Assembly (NCBI GenBank): GCA_023424215.1
Contig: JAFAEC010000003.1
Coordinates: forward strand, 1-49,623
Origin: Pseudomonadota bacterium
Lineage (GTDB): Bacteria > Pseudomonadota > Alphaproteobacteria > Caulobacterales > Caulobacteraceae
DNA length: 49,623 bases
Direction of reading: 5' to 3'
Part shown: one piece after another, positions 31,477 through 40,665 of the stretch
Layout of the letters: every line of letters begins with the position of its first letter
How positions within the stretch are numbered: position 1 is the stretch's first letter
Program-made: the position numbers and the translations under genes
The notes under the pieces: generated by a model
Told to the model about the DNA's origin: nothing
The model's input: only the letters and a program-made list of their open reading frames with translations
Database searches by the model: none

Positions 31477-34064
31477 GCCTTGGCGGCCTTCTTCGCCGGC
31501 GCCTTCTTCGCGGCCGGCTTCTTCGCCGCCGCCTTGGGCGCGGCCTTCTTCGTCGCCTTCTTGCCCTTTGCCGGCGCGCCCGCCTTGGCGGCGAGAAGCG
31601 GCAGGGCCGCCTCCAGCGTCATGTCCTCGGGCGCCGTGCCCTTGGGCAGGGTGGCGTTGACCTTGCCGGACTTCACATAGGGGCCGAAGCGGCCGGCCAT
31701 GACCTGCACCGGATCGCCCGTCTCCGGATGCGCCCCCAGCTCCTTCAGCGGCGCGACCGCCGAGCCGCGCCCGGCGCGACCCGCCCGCTTCTCCGCCAGC
31801 AGGGCCACGGCCCGGTTCAGGCCGATATCGAAAACCTCATCGATGTCAGAGACATTCGCGTAAGTCCCGGCGTGCTGCACGAAGGGTCCGTAGCGGCCGA
31901 GGCCCGCCGTGATCGGCTTGCCGTCCTCGGGGTGCAGGCCGACCTCGCGCGGCAGGCTGAGCAGGCGCAGCGCCTGTTCCAGCTCCAGCGTCGCCGCCGA
32001 CCAGCCCTTGGGCAGCGACGAACGCTTCGGCTTGTCGCCGTCGCCGGCCGTTTCGACGTAGGGGCCGAAGCGGCCGATCTTCAGCAGCACCGGCTGACCG
32101 GTGGCGGGATCCACGCCCAGCTCGCGATCGCTGGCCGCCTCCTCGGCGCCGGCGCCCGCGCCGAAGCCGCGGGTGTATTTGCACTCCGGATAGTTCGAGC
32201 AGCCGATGAAGGTCGACTTCATCTTGAAGCTGGCCTTCAGGTGCAGCCGGCCGGTGCCGCACACGGGACAGGCGCGCGGGTCCGAGCCGTCCGGCTTCGG
32301 CGGGAACAGGAAGGGCCCGATGGCCTCGTCCAGCTTGTCTATCACCCCCTGCAGGGCGGTGACCTGATCGGTGGCCGGCTTCAGCTGGCCCCAGAAGTCG
32401 CGCAGCAGCACCTTCCAGTCGAGATCGCCCGCCGACACCTCGTCCAGCCGGGTCTCCAGATCGGCGGTGAAGTCGTACTCCACCCATTTTCCGAAGAACT
32501 GCTCGAGGAAGGCCGTCACCAGCCGCCCGGTGTCCTCGGGGATGAAGCGGTTCTTGTCCATGCGGACATAGCCGCGGTCGCGCAGGGTGGTCAGGATCGA
32601 GGCGTAGGTCGACGGCCGCCCGATGCCCAGCTCCTCCAGCTTCTTGACCAGGGTGGCTTCCGAGAACCGCGGCGGTGGCTCGGTGAAGTGCTGCTCGGTG
32701 CGGATCGCCTCGACCTTCGCCGTCGCGCCCTCCTTCAGGGCCGGCAGGCGGGTGGCGTCGTCCTCGTCGTCGTCCGACTTCGGCCGGTCGTCGCGGCCCT
32801 CCTCGTACACGGCGATGAAGCCGTCGAAGGCCACCACCTGGCCGGTGGCGCGCAGGCCGGTCTGGCCGTCGGCGCTGTCGATCTCGACCGTGGTCCGGTC
32901 CAGCCGCGCGCTCTCCATCTGGCTGGCGACCATGCGCTTCCAGATCAGCTCGTAGAGCCGCTGCAGGTCGGGCTCCAGCCGCAGCGAGTCGGGGCTGCGA
33001 GCGATGTTGGTCGGGCGGATCGCCTCGTGCGCCTCCTGGGCGTTCTTGGCCTTGGTCTTATAGTAGCGCGGCTCGGACGGGACATAGGCGGGGCCGAAGC
33101 GCTCGCCGATCACCTGCCGCGCCTGGGCGATCCCCTCGGGGCTCACCGACACGCCGTCGGTCCGCATGTAGGTGATCAGGCCGCCGGTCTCGTCGACGCC
33201 CTCGTACAGCTTCTGCGCCGCCTGCATGGTGCGCTGGGCGGTGAAGCCCAGCTTGCGCGCGGCTTCCTGCTGCAGGGTCGAGGTGGTGAAGGGCGGGGCA
33301 GGCGAGCGCTTGACCGGCTTCTTCTCGATCGAGCGGATGGTGAAGCCGCCCGCGTTGATCGCGGCGCGCGCGGCGCCGGCCATCTCCTCGGAGACGATGT
33401 CCAGCCGCTGCACCCGCTTGCCGGCGTGCTTGACCAGCCGCGCGGTGAAGGGCGGGCTGTCGGCGACCAGATCGGCCTCGACGGACCAGTATTCCTGCGG
33501 CCGGAAGCGTTCGATCTCCAGTTCGCGATCGACCACGATGCGCAGCGCCACCGACTGCACGCGGCCCGCCGAGCGTGCGCCGGGCAGCTTGCGCCACAGC
33601 ACCGGGGACAGGGTGAAGCCCACCAGGTAATCGAGCGCGCGCCGGGCGAGGTAGGCCTCGACCAGCTCCATGTCGAGCTCGCGCGGCGCCGCCATGGCGT
33701 CCAGCACCGCCCCCTTGGTGATGGCGTTGAAGGTGACCCGCTGGACCTGCTTGTCCTTCAGCGCCTTCTTCTTCTGCAGCACCTCCAGCACGTGCCAGCT
33801 GATCGCCTCACCCTCGCGATCCGGGTCGGTGGCGAGGATGACGCGGTCCGACTTCTTCGCCGCCTCGGCGATCTCGGAGAGCCGCTTGGAGGCCTTGGCG
33901 TCGACTTCCCAGCTCATGGCGAAATCGTCGTCGGGCGCGACCGAACCGTCCTTCGACGGCAGGTCCCGGACGTGGCCGTACGAGGCCAGGACCGTGAAGT
34001 CCGGACCCAGATATTTGTTGATGGTCTTGGCCTTTGCGGGGCTCTCGACGACGACGAGGTTCAT
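31473..34064 (-). CDS. topA: DNA topoisomerase I
   Basis: TopA relaxes negative supercoils. The 863-residue enzyme has an N-terminal Toprim domain (VVESPAKAKTINKYLG; ATDPDREGEAISWH), the active-site tyrosine Tyr299 in YMRTDGVSVS, the GIGRPSTYASIL motif, a C4 zinc finger from CPVCGTGRL to CSNYPEC, and several C-terminal Topo_C repeats (KIGRFGPYVE, GLGRYGPFVQH, MAGRFGPYVKSG). It ends in a Lys/Ala-rich tail of about 30 residues that probably binds DNA nonspecifically. It is the last gene of the minus run from ruvX, 79 bp after dprA. Confidence 0.97.
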   Translation of the reverse strand: MNLVVVESPAKAKTINKYLGPDFTVLASYGHVRDLPSKDGSVAPDDDFAMSWEVDAKASKRLSEIAEAAKKSDRVILATDPDREGEAISWHVLEVLQKKKALKDKQVQRVTFNAITKGAVLDAMAAPRELDMELVEAYLARRALDYLVGFTLSPVLWRKLPGARSAGRVQSVALRIVVDRELEIERFRPQEYWSVEADLVADSPPFTARLVKHAGKRVQRLDIVSEEMAGAARAAINAGGFTIRSIEKKPVKRSPAPPFTTSTLQQEAARKLGFTAQRTMQAAQKLYEGVDETGGLITYMRTDGVSVSPEGIAQARQVIGERFGPAYVPSEPRYYKTKAKNAQEAHEAIRPTNIARSPDSLRLEPDLQRLYELIWKRMVASQMESARLDRTTVEIDSADGQTGLRATGQVVAFDGFIAVYEEGRDDRPKSDDDEDDATRLPALKEGATAKVEAIRTEQHFTEPPPRFSEATLVKKLEELGIGRPSTYASILTTLRDRGYVRMDKNRFIPEDTGRLVTAFLEQFFGKWVEYDFTADLETRLDEVSAGDLDWKVLLRDFWGQLKPATDQVTALQGVIDKLDEAIGPFLFPPKPDGSDPRACPVCGTGRLHLKASFKMKSTFIGCSNYPECKYTRGFGAGAGAEEAASDRELGVDPATGQPVLLKIGRFGPYVETAGDGDKPKRSSLPKGWSAATLELEQALRLLSLPREVGLHPEDGKPITAGLGRYGPFVQHAGTYANVSDIDEVFDIGLNRAVALLAEKRAGRAGRGSAVAPLKELGAHPETGDPVQVMAGRFGPYVKSGKVNATLPKGTAPEDMTLEAALPLLAAKAGAPAKGKKATKKAAPKAAAKKPAAKKAPAKKAAKA

Positions 34065-34143
34065 GCGGGAAGGGGCCTTTCAGAGGCGCGGGAACGTGGT
34101 TGGCCTGAGCCGTGCTGTCAATCGGCCGTTGTCGGGATGGCGC

Positions 34144-35226
34144 TCACAGCGAGGCCAGACCGCCCGGCAGCAGGGTCGCGCGACCGGCGAGGCTGAGCTC
34201 CAGCAGGGCCGCCGCAACCGCCCCGACCGGCGCTCCCGCGGCCCGCGCCAGCTCGTCGCGCGGCGTCGGCGTGGGGGAGAGCAGGGCGGCCACCCGCTCG
34301 ACCAGTTCCGCCTCGATCCGGTCCGGCGCGCCGGCGAACGTCGCGTCTCCCGCCGGCTCCCGGATCGTCCGCGGCCGCTCGAACTCGCGCTCGATGTCGG
34401 CCAGCCCCTCGCACAGGATCGCGCCCTGGCGCAGCAGCTCGTTCGGGCCCTTCGCGCGGGGGTCCAGCGGCGAACCGGGGACCGCGAACACCTCGCGTCC
34501 CTGCTCGGCCGCCAGCCGGGCGGTGATCAGCGATCCCGAGCGGAGTTCCGCCTCGACCACCACCACGCCGCGCGACAGCCCCGAGATGATGCGGTTGCGG
34601 CGCGGGAAGTCCCGGGCCTGGGCCCGCGCCCCCACGGGACTCTCCGAGACGACGCAGCCCTGCTCGACGATCTGGCGGTACAGGTCGGCGTTGTCGGGCG
34701 GGTAGACGTCGTCGACACCGCCGCCCAGCACCGCCACCGTTCCCGTCGGCAGGGCCCCGCCGTGGGCCGCCCCGTCGATGCCCCGCGCCATGCCGGAGAC
34801 CACGACGTGACCCGCCTCGCCCAGCTGCTGCGCCAGTCCGCGCGCGATGCGCTGGCCGCCGGCCGAGGCGATGCGGGCTCCGACGATCGCCAGGCACGGC
34901 CGCGCCAGCAGCTTCGCGTCGCCGAGGGCCCACAACAGCGGCGGCGGCGGATCGACGGCCGCCAGCATCTCCGGATAGTCGTCCTCTCCGAGCACGATCA
35001 GTCGGGCGCCCAGCCGCTCTCCACGCTCCAGCTCACCTTCGATCTCGCCGGGCGAGGGCAGGGCGAAGCCGTGGCCGCCGCCCCGACGCACGACATCGGG
35101 CAAGGCCTCCAGCGCCCGCGCGGCGCTGCCGAAGCGGTCCAGCAACTGCCGGAAGGCGACGGCGCCGACGCGGTCCGTGCGGGCCAGCCGCAGCCGGGCG
35201 AACCGCTCGGCCGCGTCGAAGGTCAC
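34144..35226 (-). CDS. dprA: DNA-processing protein DprA
   Basis: DprA binds incoming single-stranded DNA and loads RecA during natural transformation. The 360-residue product has a SAM-like N-terminus and a Rossmann domain with AIVGARIASAGGQRIARGLA, VVSGMARGIDGAAHGGAL, GTVAVLGGGVDDVYPP, RNRIISGLSRGVVVVEA and GREVFAVPGSPLDP. A C-terminal winged-helix-like region follows. The GTG at 35226 overlaps the plsY stop (GTGA), so it is translationally coupled; the open frame further upstream is not conserved. dprA between plsY and topA is a common proteobacterial order. Confidence 0.95.
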   Translation of the reverse strand: MTFDAAERFARLRLARTDRVGAVAFRQLLDRFGSAARALEALPDVVRRGGGHGFALPSPGEIEGELERGERLGARLIVLGEDDYPEMLAAVDPPPPLLWALGDAKLLARPCLAIVGARIASAGGQRIARGLAQQLGEAGHVVVSGMARGIDGAAHGGALPTGTVAVLGGGVDDVYPPDNADLYRQIVEQGCVVSESPVGARAQARDFPRRNRIISGLSRGVVVVEAELRSGSLITARLAAEQGREVFAVPGSPLDPRAKGPNELLRQGAILCEGLADIEREFERPRTIREPAGDATFAGAPDRIEAELVERVAALLSPTPTPRDELARAAGAPVGAVAAALLELSLAGRATLLPGGLASL

Positions 35227-35873
35227 GCCTTCCTCGCTCCGATCCGCGGCTCCGTGCCCTTCAGCAGGCGGCCGATATTCTCGCCGTGGCGGACCCAGAT
35301 CAGCGCGGCGGTGAAGACGGCCAGCGACAGGATCGCGGCCGGGGCCGGCAGTCCGAGAGCGGCCAGCGGGAGCACGGCGTAGAGCGGGGCGGCGGCCGAG
35401 GCGACCAGCGCCGACAGCGACGAGATGCGGAACAGCGCCGCCATCAGGATCCACGTCGCGCCGGCCAGCAGGCCCAGCGGCCAGGCGGCGGCGATCAGCA
35501 GGCCGAAGAAGGTCGCCACCCCCTTGCCGCCCCGGAAGCCCAGCCAGACCGGAAACAGGTGGCCGAGGAAGGCCGCGCCGCCGGCGATCGCCCCGGCGAC
35601 CTCGCTGTCGAACAGCTGACGGGCGATCAGCAGGGCCGCAGCGCCCTTGCCCGCGTCCAGCAGCAGGGTGGCGAGCGCGAGATCCTTGCGCCCGGTCCGC
35701 AGCACATTGGTGGCGCCGATGTTGCCCGAACCGATGCCGCGCACGTCCTGCCCGGTGGCGGCGCGCGTCAGGATCACCCCGAACGGAATGGAGCCCAGCA
35801 GGTATCCCCCGGCCGCGACCAGCGCCAGCGTTCCCAGAGCGGGCCCGACCAGTTCCTGCACCTCAACCCCCAC
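35223..35873 (-). CDS. plsY: Glycerol-3-phosphate acyltransferase PlsY
   Basis: PlsY is an inner-membrane enzyme that acylates glycerol 3-phosphate with acyl-phosphate, the first step of phospholipid synthesis. The 216-residue product has several membrane helices and the family motifs GYLLGSIPFGVILTR, IGSGNIGATNVLRTGRK, LDAGKGAAALLIA and FRGGKGVATFFG. Its TGA overlaps the dprA GTG start. It lies 94 bp after the pseudo-dihydroorotase gene. Confidence 0.95.
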   Translation of the reverse strand: MGVEVQELVGPALGTLALVAAGGYLLGSIPFGVILTRAATGQDVRGIGSGNIGATNVLRTGRKDLALATLLLDAGKGAAALLIARQLFDSEVAGAIAGGAAFLGHLFPVWLGFRGGKGVATFFGLLIAAAWPLGLLAGATWILMAALFRISSLSALVASAAAPLYAVLPLAALGLPAPAAILSLAVFTAALIWVRHGENIGRLLKGTEPRIGARKA

Positions 35874-35967
35874 ACAGCCGACGCGTGTATATCATGCGGG
35901 CGAGCGGCTTCGCCAGCGGGCGGAAGATGGTGTGATTCGGCGAGGCTCGTGTCCGCCGCCGGACGCG

Positions 35968-37269
35968 TCACCGGCCGTCGTGCACAACGCGCCCGCCGAC
36001 CACGGTCAGCCGCACCTTGCCCTGCAGGCGTCGGCCGTCGAACGGTGAGTTCTTGGACTTGGAGCGCAGGGCGTCGGCGTCGACGACCACCGGGGCGCCC
36101 GGGTCGAAGAGGACGAGGTCGGCCGGCGCGCCGGCGGCGAGACGTCCGGAGTCCAGCCCCAGCAGGCTCGCCGGCCCCTCGGTCAGCGGCCGCAGCACAT
36201 CCAGCAGGTCCAGCCCTTCGGCGTGGTGCAGCGTCAGGGCCGCCGGCAGCAGGGTCTCCAGTCCGACGGCGCCGGGGGCGGCTTCCGCGAACGGACGCCG
36301 CTTGTCCTCGGCGGGGGCCGGGGCATGCGCCGAGGTGATGACGTCGATCAGCCCGTCGCGCACCGCCTCGACCAGCGCCTGCCGGTCGCTCTCGGCGCGC
36401 AGCGGCGGATCCAGCCGGTAGAAGGTCCGGTAGTCGCCGATGTCGACCTCGTTGAAGCACAGGTGGTTGACCGACACCGACGCCGCGACCTCGAGGCCCT
36501 TCGCCCGCGCTCGGGCCAGCGTTTCCAGCGCCCCTTCGGTGGAGATCTGGTCGACCAGGAAGCGCGCGCCGGTCTGCTCGACCAGCGCCAGGTCGCGCTC
36601 CAGCTGGATGCGCTCAGCGATGGCCGGCGCGCCGGCCAGCCCCAGCCGGGTCGCCAGCTCGCCCGACGTCGCCACCGCACCTTCGCTCAGCCACGGGTCC
36701 GCCGGTCGGCAGGCGATCAGGGCGTTGAAGGCGGCGGCGTAGCTCATCACCCGCTGCAGGGTGCGGCTGTTGCCGATCACCTTGTCGCCGTCGGTGAAGT
36801 ACAGCGCCCCGGCTTCGTCCATCAGGCCGATCTCGGCCATGCGCAGGCCGTCGAGGGCGCGCGTCGCCGCCCCCGCCACCCGTACGTTGACCAGACCGAG
36901 CGCCGCGCCGCGCCGCTGGATGAAGTCGACCATGGCCGGATCGTCGATGGCGGGATCCGTGTCCGGCTGGACCACGATGGTGGTCACGCCGCCCGCCGCG
37001 GCCGAGAGGGCCGCCGACTTCAGCGTCTCCTTCGGTTCCGCTCCGGGTTCGCCGGTCTTGACCCGGATGTCGATCAGGCCCGGCGACAGGCACAGGCCGC
37101 CGGCGTCGACGACCTCGACGCCTTCCGGGGCGGTCGCGCCGCCGCCGTGCACCACCTCGACGATGCGGCCGTCCTCGACCAGGACGGCGCCCGCGCCGTC
37201 GTAGTCGCCGGCCGGGTCGAGCAGCCGTGCGTTCAGGATCGCCAGGGCCCTGGTGTCGGCGGCGCTCAT
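35968..37269 (-). CDS. Dihydroorotase-like protein lacking active-site residues (PyrC'/PyrX)
   Basis: A 433-residue protein with the dihydroorotase fold that begins four bases inside the end of pyrB (ATGA overlap at 37266-37269). In active enzymes PGLIDxHVHxREPG supplies two metal-binding histidines and a substrate arginine; here it is PGLIDIRVKTGEPG, with Arg69 and Lys71 in place of both histidines and Gly in place of Arg. The late catalytic motif DHAPH is changed to AHAPA. It should therefore be catalytically inactive. In pseudomonads a similar inactive PyrC' is needed to assemble aspartate transcarbamoylase, the likely role here. A functional PyrC should be encoded elsewhere. Confidence 0.88.
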   Translation of the reverse strand: MSAADTRALAILNARLLDPAGDYDGAGAVLVEDGRIVEVVHGGGATAPEGVEVVDAGGLCLSPGLIDIRVKTGEPGAEPKETLKSAALSAAAGGVTTIVVQPDTDPAIDDPAMVDFIQRRGAALGLVNVRVAGAATRALDGLRMAEIGLMDEAGALYFTDGDKVIGNSRTLQRVMSYAAAFNALIACRPADPWLSEGAVATSGELATRLGLAGAPAIAERIQLERDLALVEQTGARFLVDQISTEGALETLARARAKGLEVAASVSVNHLCFNEVDIGDYRTFYRLDPPLRAESDRQALVEAVRDGLIDVITSAHAPAPAEDKRRPFAEAAPGAVGLETLLPAALTLHHAEGLDLLDVLRPLTEGPASLLGLDSGRLAAGAPADLVLFDPGAPVVVDADALRSKSKNSPFDGRRLQGKVRLTVVGGRVVHDGR

Positions 37270-38246
37270 TCGGGGGCTCCCTCGCGACGCATCGACAGGG
37301 AGGCCAGCACGGCCATGCGCGCCGCCACCCCCATCTCCACCTGATCCTGGATCAGCGACACCGACAGGTCGTCGGCCACGTCGGAATCGATCTCGACGCC
37401 CCGGTTCATCGGGCCCGGGTGCATTACCTTCGCGCCCGGCTTGGCCCAGGCCAGCTTCTCGCGATCGAGGCCCCAGAAGCGGAAGAACTCGCGCGTCGAG
37501 GGCACCAGCGCCCCCTCCATCCGCTCCAGCTGCAGGCGCAGCATCATCACCACGTCGCAGCCCCGCAGGCCCTCGCGCATGTCGTGGAACACCTCGCAGC
37601 CCCAGCGGTCCGCGTCGCCCGGCACCAGGGTCGGCGGCCCGATCAGCCGCACCCGCGCGCCCATCATCGACAGCAGGGCCACGTTCGAGCGCGCCACCCG
37701 GCTGTGGGCTATGTCGCCGCAGATCGCCACCGTCAGCCCGCCCACGTCGCCAAAGGCGCGGCGCAGGCTGAGCAGGTCCAGCAGCGCCTGTGTCGGGTGC
37801 TCGTGCCGCCCGTCGCCGGCGTTGACCACGGCGCAGCCGACCTTCTGCGACAGCAGGGCCGCCGCCCCCGAGGCGCCGTGGCGCACCACCAGCACGTCCG
37901 GCTTCATGGCGTTCAGGGTCGCCGCCGTGTCGATCAGGGTTTCGCCCTTGGCCACGGAGGAGGTGCGCGGCGACAGCGCCGTCACGTCAGCTCCCAGCCG
38001 CCGCGCGGCGATCTCGAACGACGCCGAGGTGCGGGTCGAGTTCTCGAAGAACAGGTTCACTACCGTGCGCCCGCGCATCAGGTCGAGCGCCTTGGCGCCC
38101 TGCCGGTTGAAGTCGACGAACGCGTCGGCGAGGTCCAGCAGCGGCGGGACCGTGGCGGCGTTCAGATCGCCGGCGGACAGGAAATGATCGCGGGGAAACG
38201 GCGCCAGCCGCTCGCGGATGATCTCGGTGAGGTCGGGCTGGCTCAT
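37266..38246 (-). CDS. pyrB: Aspartate carbamoyltransferase catalytic subunit
   Basis: PyrB condenses carbamoyl phosphate and aspartate, the committed step of pyrimidine synthesis. The 326-residue product has the carbamoyl-phosphate loop FENSTRTSASFEIAARRLGA, SVAKGET, HEHPTQALLDLLSL and KVMHPGPMNRGVEID. An N-terminal extension of about 20 residues precedes the conserved FLSAGDLN, as in class A enzymes that bind a PyrC-like partner. The ATG at 38246 is the first start before that segment. No pyrI regulatory gene is present. It is coupled to the downstream pseudo-dihydroorotase. Confidence 0.96.
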   Translation of the reverse strand: MSQPDLTEIIRERLAPFPRDHFLSAGDLNAATVPPLLDLADAFVDFNRQGAKALDLMRGRTVVNLFFENSTRTSASFEIAARRLGADVTALSPRTSSVAKGETLIDTAATLNAMKPDVLVVRHGASGAAALLSQKVGCAVVNAGDGRHEHPTQALLDLLSLRRAFGDVGGLTVAICGDIAHSRVARSNVALLSMMGARVRLIGPPTLVPGDADRWGCEVFHDMREGLRGCDVVMMLRLQLERMEGALVPSTREFFRFWGLDREKLAWAKPGAKVMHPGPMNRGVEIDSDVADDLSVSLIQDQVEMGVAARMAVLASLSMRREGAPE

Positions 38247-38293
38247 CGAAGCCCGGCTATAGGGCCAGCCGGGCCGGAACGGAAGCCGTCGCC

Positions 38294-39214
38294 TCAGATG
38301 TAGCCGAACAGACCCAGCAGCAGCGGGATGGTCGCGGCGCTGGCCACCGTGGTGAAGGCCACCACCCCGGCCACCAGCGGGGCGTCGCCGCCCATCTGCC
38401 GGGCCAGCACATAGCTGGCCGCGGCGCCGGGCGCGGCGCCCGCCAGCAGGGCCACGCCCTGGGCCGTCCGGTCTCCGCCCAGCCAGCCGCACAGCCAGAA
38501 CATGGCCACCGGCAGGACCAGCAGCTTGATCGCTGCGATCGTGGTGATGGTGACGGGCCGCGCCGCCGCATAGCGGAAGCTCAGCCCCGCCCCGGCGGTG
38601 ATCAGTCCCAGCGCGATCGCGCCCGGCCCCATCAGCTCGAACACCCCGTCCAGCAGCGGCTGCCTCGGCAGTCCCGTCAGGTTCAGCGCGGCCCCGACGC
38701 CGCAGGCCCAGATGATCGGATTGCGGCCCAGTGAGCGCAGCGCCAGCCGCCAGCCGCCGCCCTGACCCGCGCCCCAGCGCGCCAGCGCCAGCACGCAGAC
38801 CACGTTCAGCGCCGGAGCCAGTACGCCGAAGGCCACCGCCGCCGTGCCCAGACCGGCTTGCCCGAACACGGCAGTCGCAACCGGCAGGAAGACGAAGCCG
38901 TTCCACCGCACCACGCCCTGCAGCACGCTGGTGAAGGTCGGATCGGGCAGGCGGAGGGCGGGGCGGACCGCGATGGTCAGCGCCACCACGACCAGCGACA
39001 CGCCGATGGTGCTCAGCGCCACCGGCCCGGCCGTGCCGGCGCTGAAGTCCGCGCCCCACACCGCCGGCACGAGGAAGGCCGGGTAGAAGACGAAATAGGT
39101 CAGCCGCTCGATTGCGCGCCAGCCGTCGTCGGCGAGGAAGCGCACCTGCTTCAGGCCCCAGCCGAGCGCGATCATGGCGAACACCGGCACGATGCCGGTC
39201 AGCAGGCCGCTCAC
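38294..39214 (-). CDS. AEC family (auxin efflux carrier-type) permease
   Basis: A 306-residue integral membrane protein with about ten helices in two similar halves. It opens with GIVPVFAMIALGWGLKQVRF, and has FYPAFLVPAVWG and later RNPIIWACGVGAALNLTGL, typical of the AEC family that exports or takes up small carboxylates. The substrate is unknown. The GTG at 39214 overlaps the ruvX stop (GTGA at 39211-39214), and pyrB follows 47 bp downstream. Confidence 0.88.
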   Translation of the reverse strand: MSGLLTGIVPVFAMIALGWGLKQVRFLADDGWRAIERLTYFVFYPAFLVPAVWGADFSAGTAGPVALSTIGVSLVVVALTIAVRPALRLPDPTFTSVLQGVVRWNGFVFLPVATAVFGQAGLGTAAVAFGVLAPALNVVCVLALARWGAGQGGGWRLALRSLGRNPIIWACGVGAALNLTGLPRQPLLDGVFELMGPGAIALGLITAGAGLSFRYAAARPVTITTIAAIKLLVLPVAMFWLCGWLGGDRTAQGVALLAGAAPGAAASYVLARQMGGDAPLVAGVVAFTTVASAATIPLLLGLFGYI

Positions 39215-39687
39215 CGGACGCCCGCGTCCCTCAGCCGGTCCAGCGCCCCCTGCAGGATCCAGGCGGCCGCCGTCCGGTCGACCACCCCCGCGCGCCGCTT
39301 CCGCGTCAGGTCCAGTTCGTCGATCAGGAAGCGCTCGACGGCCGTCGTCGACAGGCGCTCGTCCTGGAACGCCACCGGCACCTCGCGCAGGCGCTGCAGG
39401 TTGCGGGCGAAGGCCCGGCACGACTGCGCCCGCGGCCCCTCCGATCCGTCCATGTTCAGCGGCAGGCCGATGACCAGCCCGCTGGCGCGCCGCCCGTCCA
39501 TCAGCTTCAGCACCGCCTCGGCGTCCTGGGTGAACCTGGTCTTGCGGATCAGCTCCAGCGGGCTGGCGATCATCCGCGTCGCGTCCGAGGCCGCCACCCC
39601 GATGGTCTTCTCCCCGAGGTCCAGCCCCAGCCACGGCGTCCCGGGCGGGGTCGAGGCGGCCAGCTCTTCGAGGGTCATGACGGTCAC
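39211..39687 (-). CDS. ruvX: Holliday-junction resolvase-like protein RuvX (YqgF)
   Basis: A 158-residue RNase H-like nuclease of the YqgF family, linked to 16S rRNA 5' maturation and to junction resolution in different bacteria. Motifs: LGLDLGEKTIGVAAS, VIGLPLNMDGSEGPRAQ, FQDERLSTTAVERFL and DRTAAAWILQGALD, holding the catalytic acidic residues. A GTG at 39687 (MTVMTLEEL) and an ATG at 39678 are both possible; the GTG has AGGG seven bases upstream. It is the first gene of the minus-strand run ending with topA. Confidence 0.92.
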   Translation of the reverse strand: MTVMTLEELAASTPPGTPWLGLDLGEKTIGVAASDATRMIASPLELIRKTRFTQDAEAVLKLMDGRRASGLVIGLPLNMDGSEGPRAQSCRAFARNLQRLREVPVAFQDERLSTTAVERFLIDELDLTRKRRAGVVDRTAAAWILQGALDRLRDAGVR

Positions 39688-39764
39688 CCGCGGGCCCTAG
39701 GACTGGCGGGCGGCGCTGGCAAGGTGCAAGCTGCGCCGAGAGCTCGACGATGAGGGGACGTTCG

Positions 39765-40292
39765 ATGAGGCATCCGCTCCTGTTCCTCGCCGCCTTCGCC
39801 CTGCTGGCCGCCTGCGACACCGGCGTCGAGAGCCGCCGGCACGCCCTGCCCGCCGAGACCCGGCCGCTGCACGCCCAGGCCGCCGCGCCGCTGGTCCCGG
39901 CGGGACCCGCCGCCACGGTGCAGCCGAACGCCGAGCCGGCCCTGCAGTGGGCCGCCAGCGTGGTCCGCGTCGACCGGCTGCGTCGTCAGGGCGACTCCAC
40001 GGTGAAGCTGTTCGGAACGGCCGCCGGCGATCCCGCCATGAACGGCCTCTACACCCACATCGCCTTCTTCCAGTCCCCGGCGGAGGGCTGGCGGGTGTTC
40101 CGCATCGGCGACCTGCTGGACTACCGCATCAGAAGCGAGTCTCCGGGGCGGGTCGATCTCGAGGTCGAGGAGAGCCTCATGGACCCGGCGACGCAGCGCA
40201 TCGGCTCGCGCAAGCGCCGGATGATCGTGGCCTGGACGACGGGCCCGAACGCCGCGCCGCCGACGTCGGTCACCGTCACCCCGGCGAGATAG
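39765..40292 (+). CDS. Lipoprotein of unknown function
   Basis: A 175-residue lipoprotein with a clear signal (MRHPLLFLAAFALLAAC, lipidated Cys17). After a Pro/Ala-rich linker comes a compact domain of about 110 residues with GLYTHIAFFQSPAEGWRVF and VDLEVEESLMDPATQRIGSR. I do not recognise a family. ATG 39765 is preferred over 39750 because GAGGGG lies about 8 bases upstream. It is divergent from ruvX and upstream of gatC. Confidence 0.78.
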   Translation: MRHPLLFLAAFALLAACDTGVESRRHALPAETRPLHAQAAAPLVPAGPAATVQPNAEPALQWAASVVRVDRLRRQGDSTVKLFGTAAGDPAMNGLYTHIAFFQSPAEGWRVFRIGDLLDYRIRSESPGRVDLEVEESLMDPATQRIGSRKRRMIVAWTTGPNAAPPTSVTVTPAR

Positions 40293-40374
40293 CCGGCCGC
40301 GACGTCTGAATCCTTGTGAATCCGGGGCCGGGCGGCTAATCCCGCCGGCTCAGGTTTCGCATTTGGAGGGCCGC

Positions 40375-40662
40375 ATGGCCGTCGACGTCGCGACCGTGCG
40401 CCAGGTGGCGCACCTCGCCCGCATCAAGACCCCCGAGGAGCGGCTGGAGCCGCTGGCCCAGGAGCTGAACGGCATCCTGGCGTGGATCGAACAGCTCAAC
40501 GAGGTCGACGTCGAGGGCGTCGAGCCGATGACCTCCAACGTCCACCAGCCGCTGCGCCTGCGCGACGATGTGGTCACCGACGGGAACAAGGTCGCCGACG
40601 TCCTGTCCAACGCCCCGAAGTCCGCCGACGGCTTCTTCGTGGTGCCCAAGGTGGTCGAGTAA
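40375..40662 (+). CDS. gatC: Asp-tRNA(Asn)/Glu-tRNA(Gln) amidotransferase subunit C
   Basis: GatC is the small scaffold subunit of GatCAB, which converts Glu-tRNA(Gln) and Asp-tRNA(Asn) to the amidated forms. The 95-residue product has VRQVAHLARIK, LNGILAWIEQLNEVDVEGVE, and PLRLRDD as in the family. The ATG at 40375 follows a GGAG SD; an in-frame TTG at 40363 lies in that SD and is unlikely. gatA starts 3 bp after its stop. Confidence 0.94.
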   Translation: MAVDVATVRQVAHLARIKTPEERLEPLAQELNGILAWIEQLNEVDVEGVEPMTSNVHQPLRLRDDVVTDGNKVADVLSNAPKSADGFFVVPKVVE

Positions 40663-40665
40663 GCC

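Noticed and set aside
31140..34196. A 1018-residue open frame antisense to topA
   Set aside because: It is a mirror of topA codon bias in GC-rich DNA, is Arg/Gly/His-rich, and has no recognisable motif.
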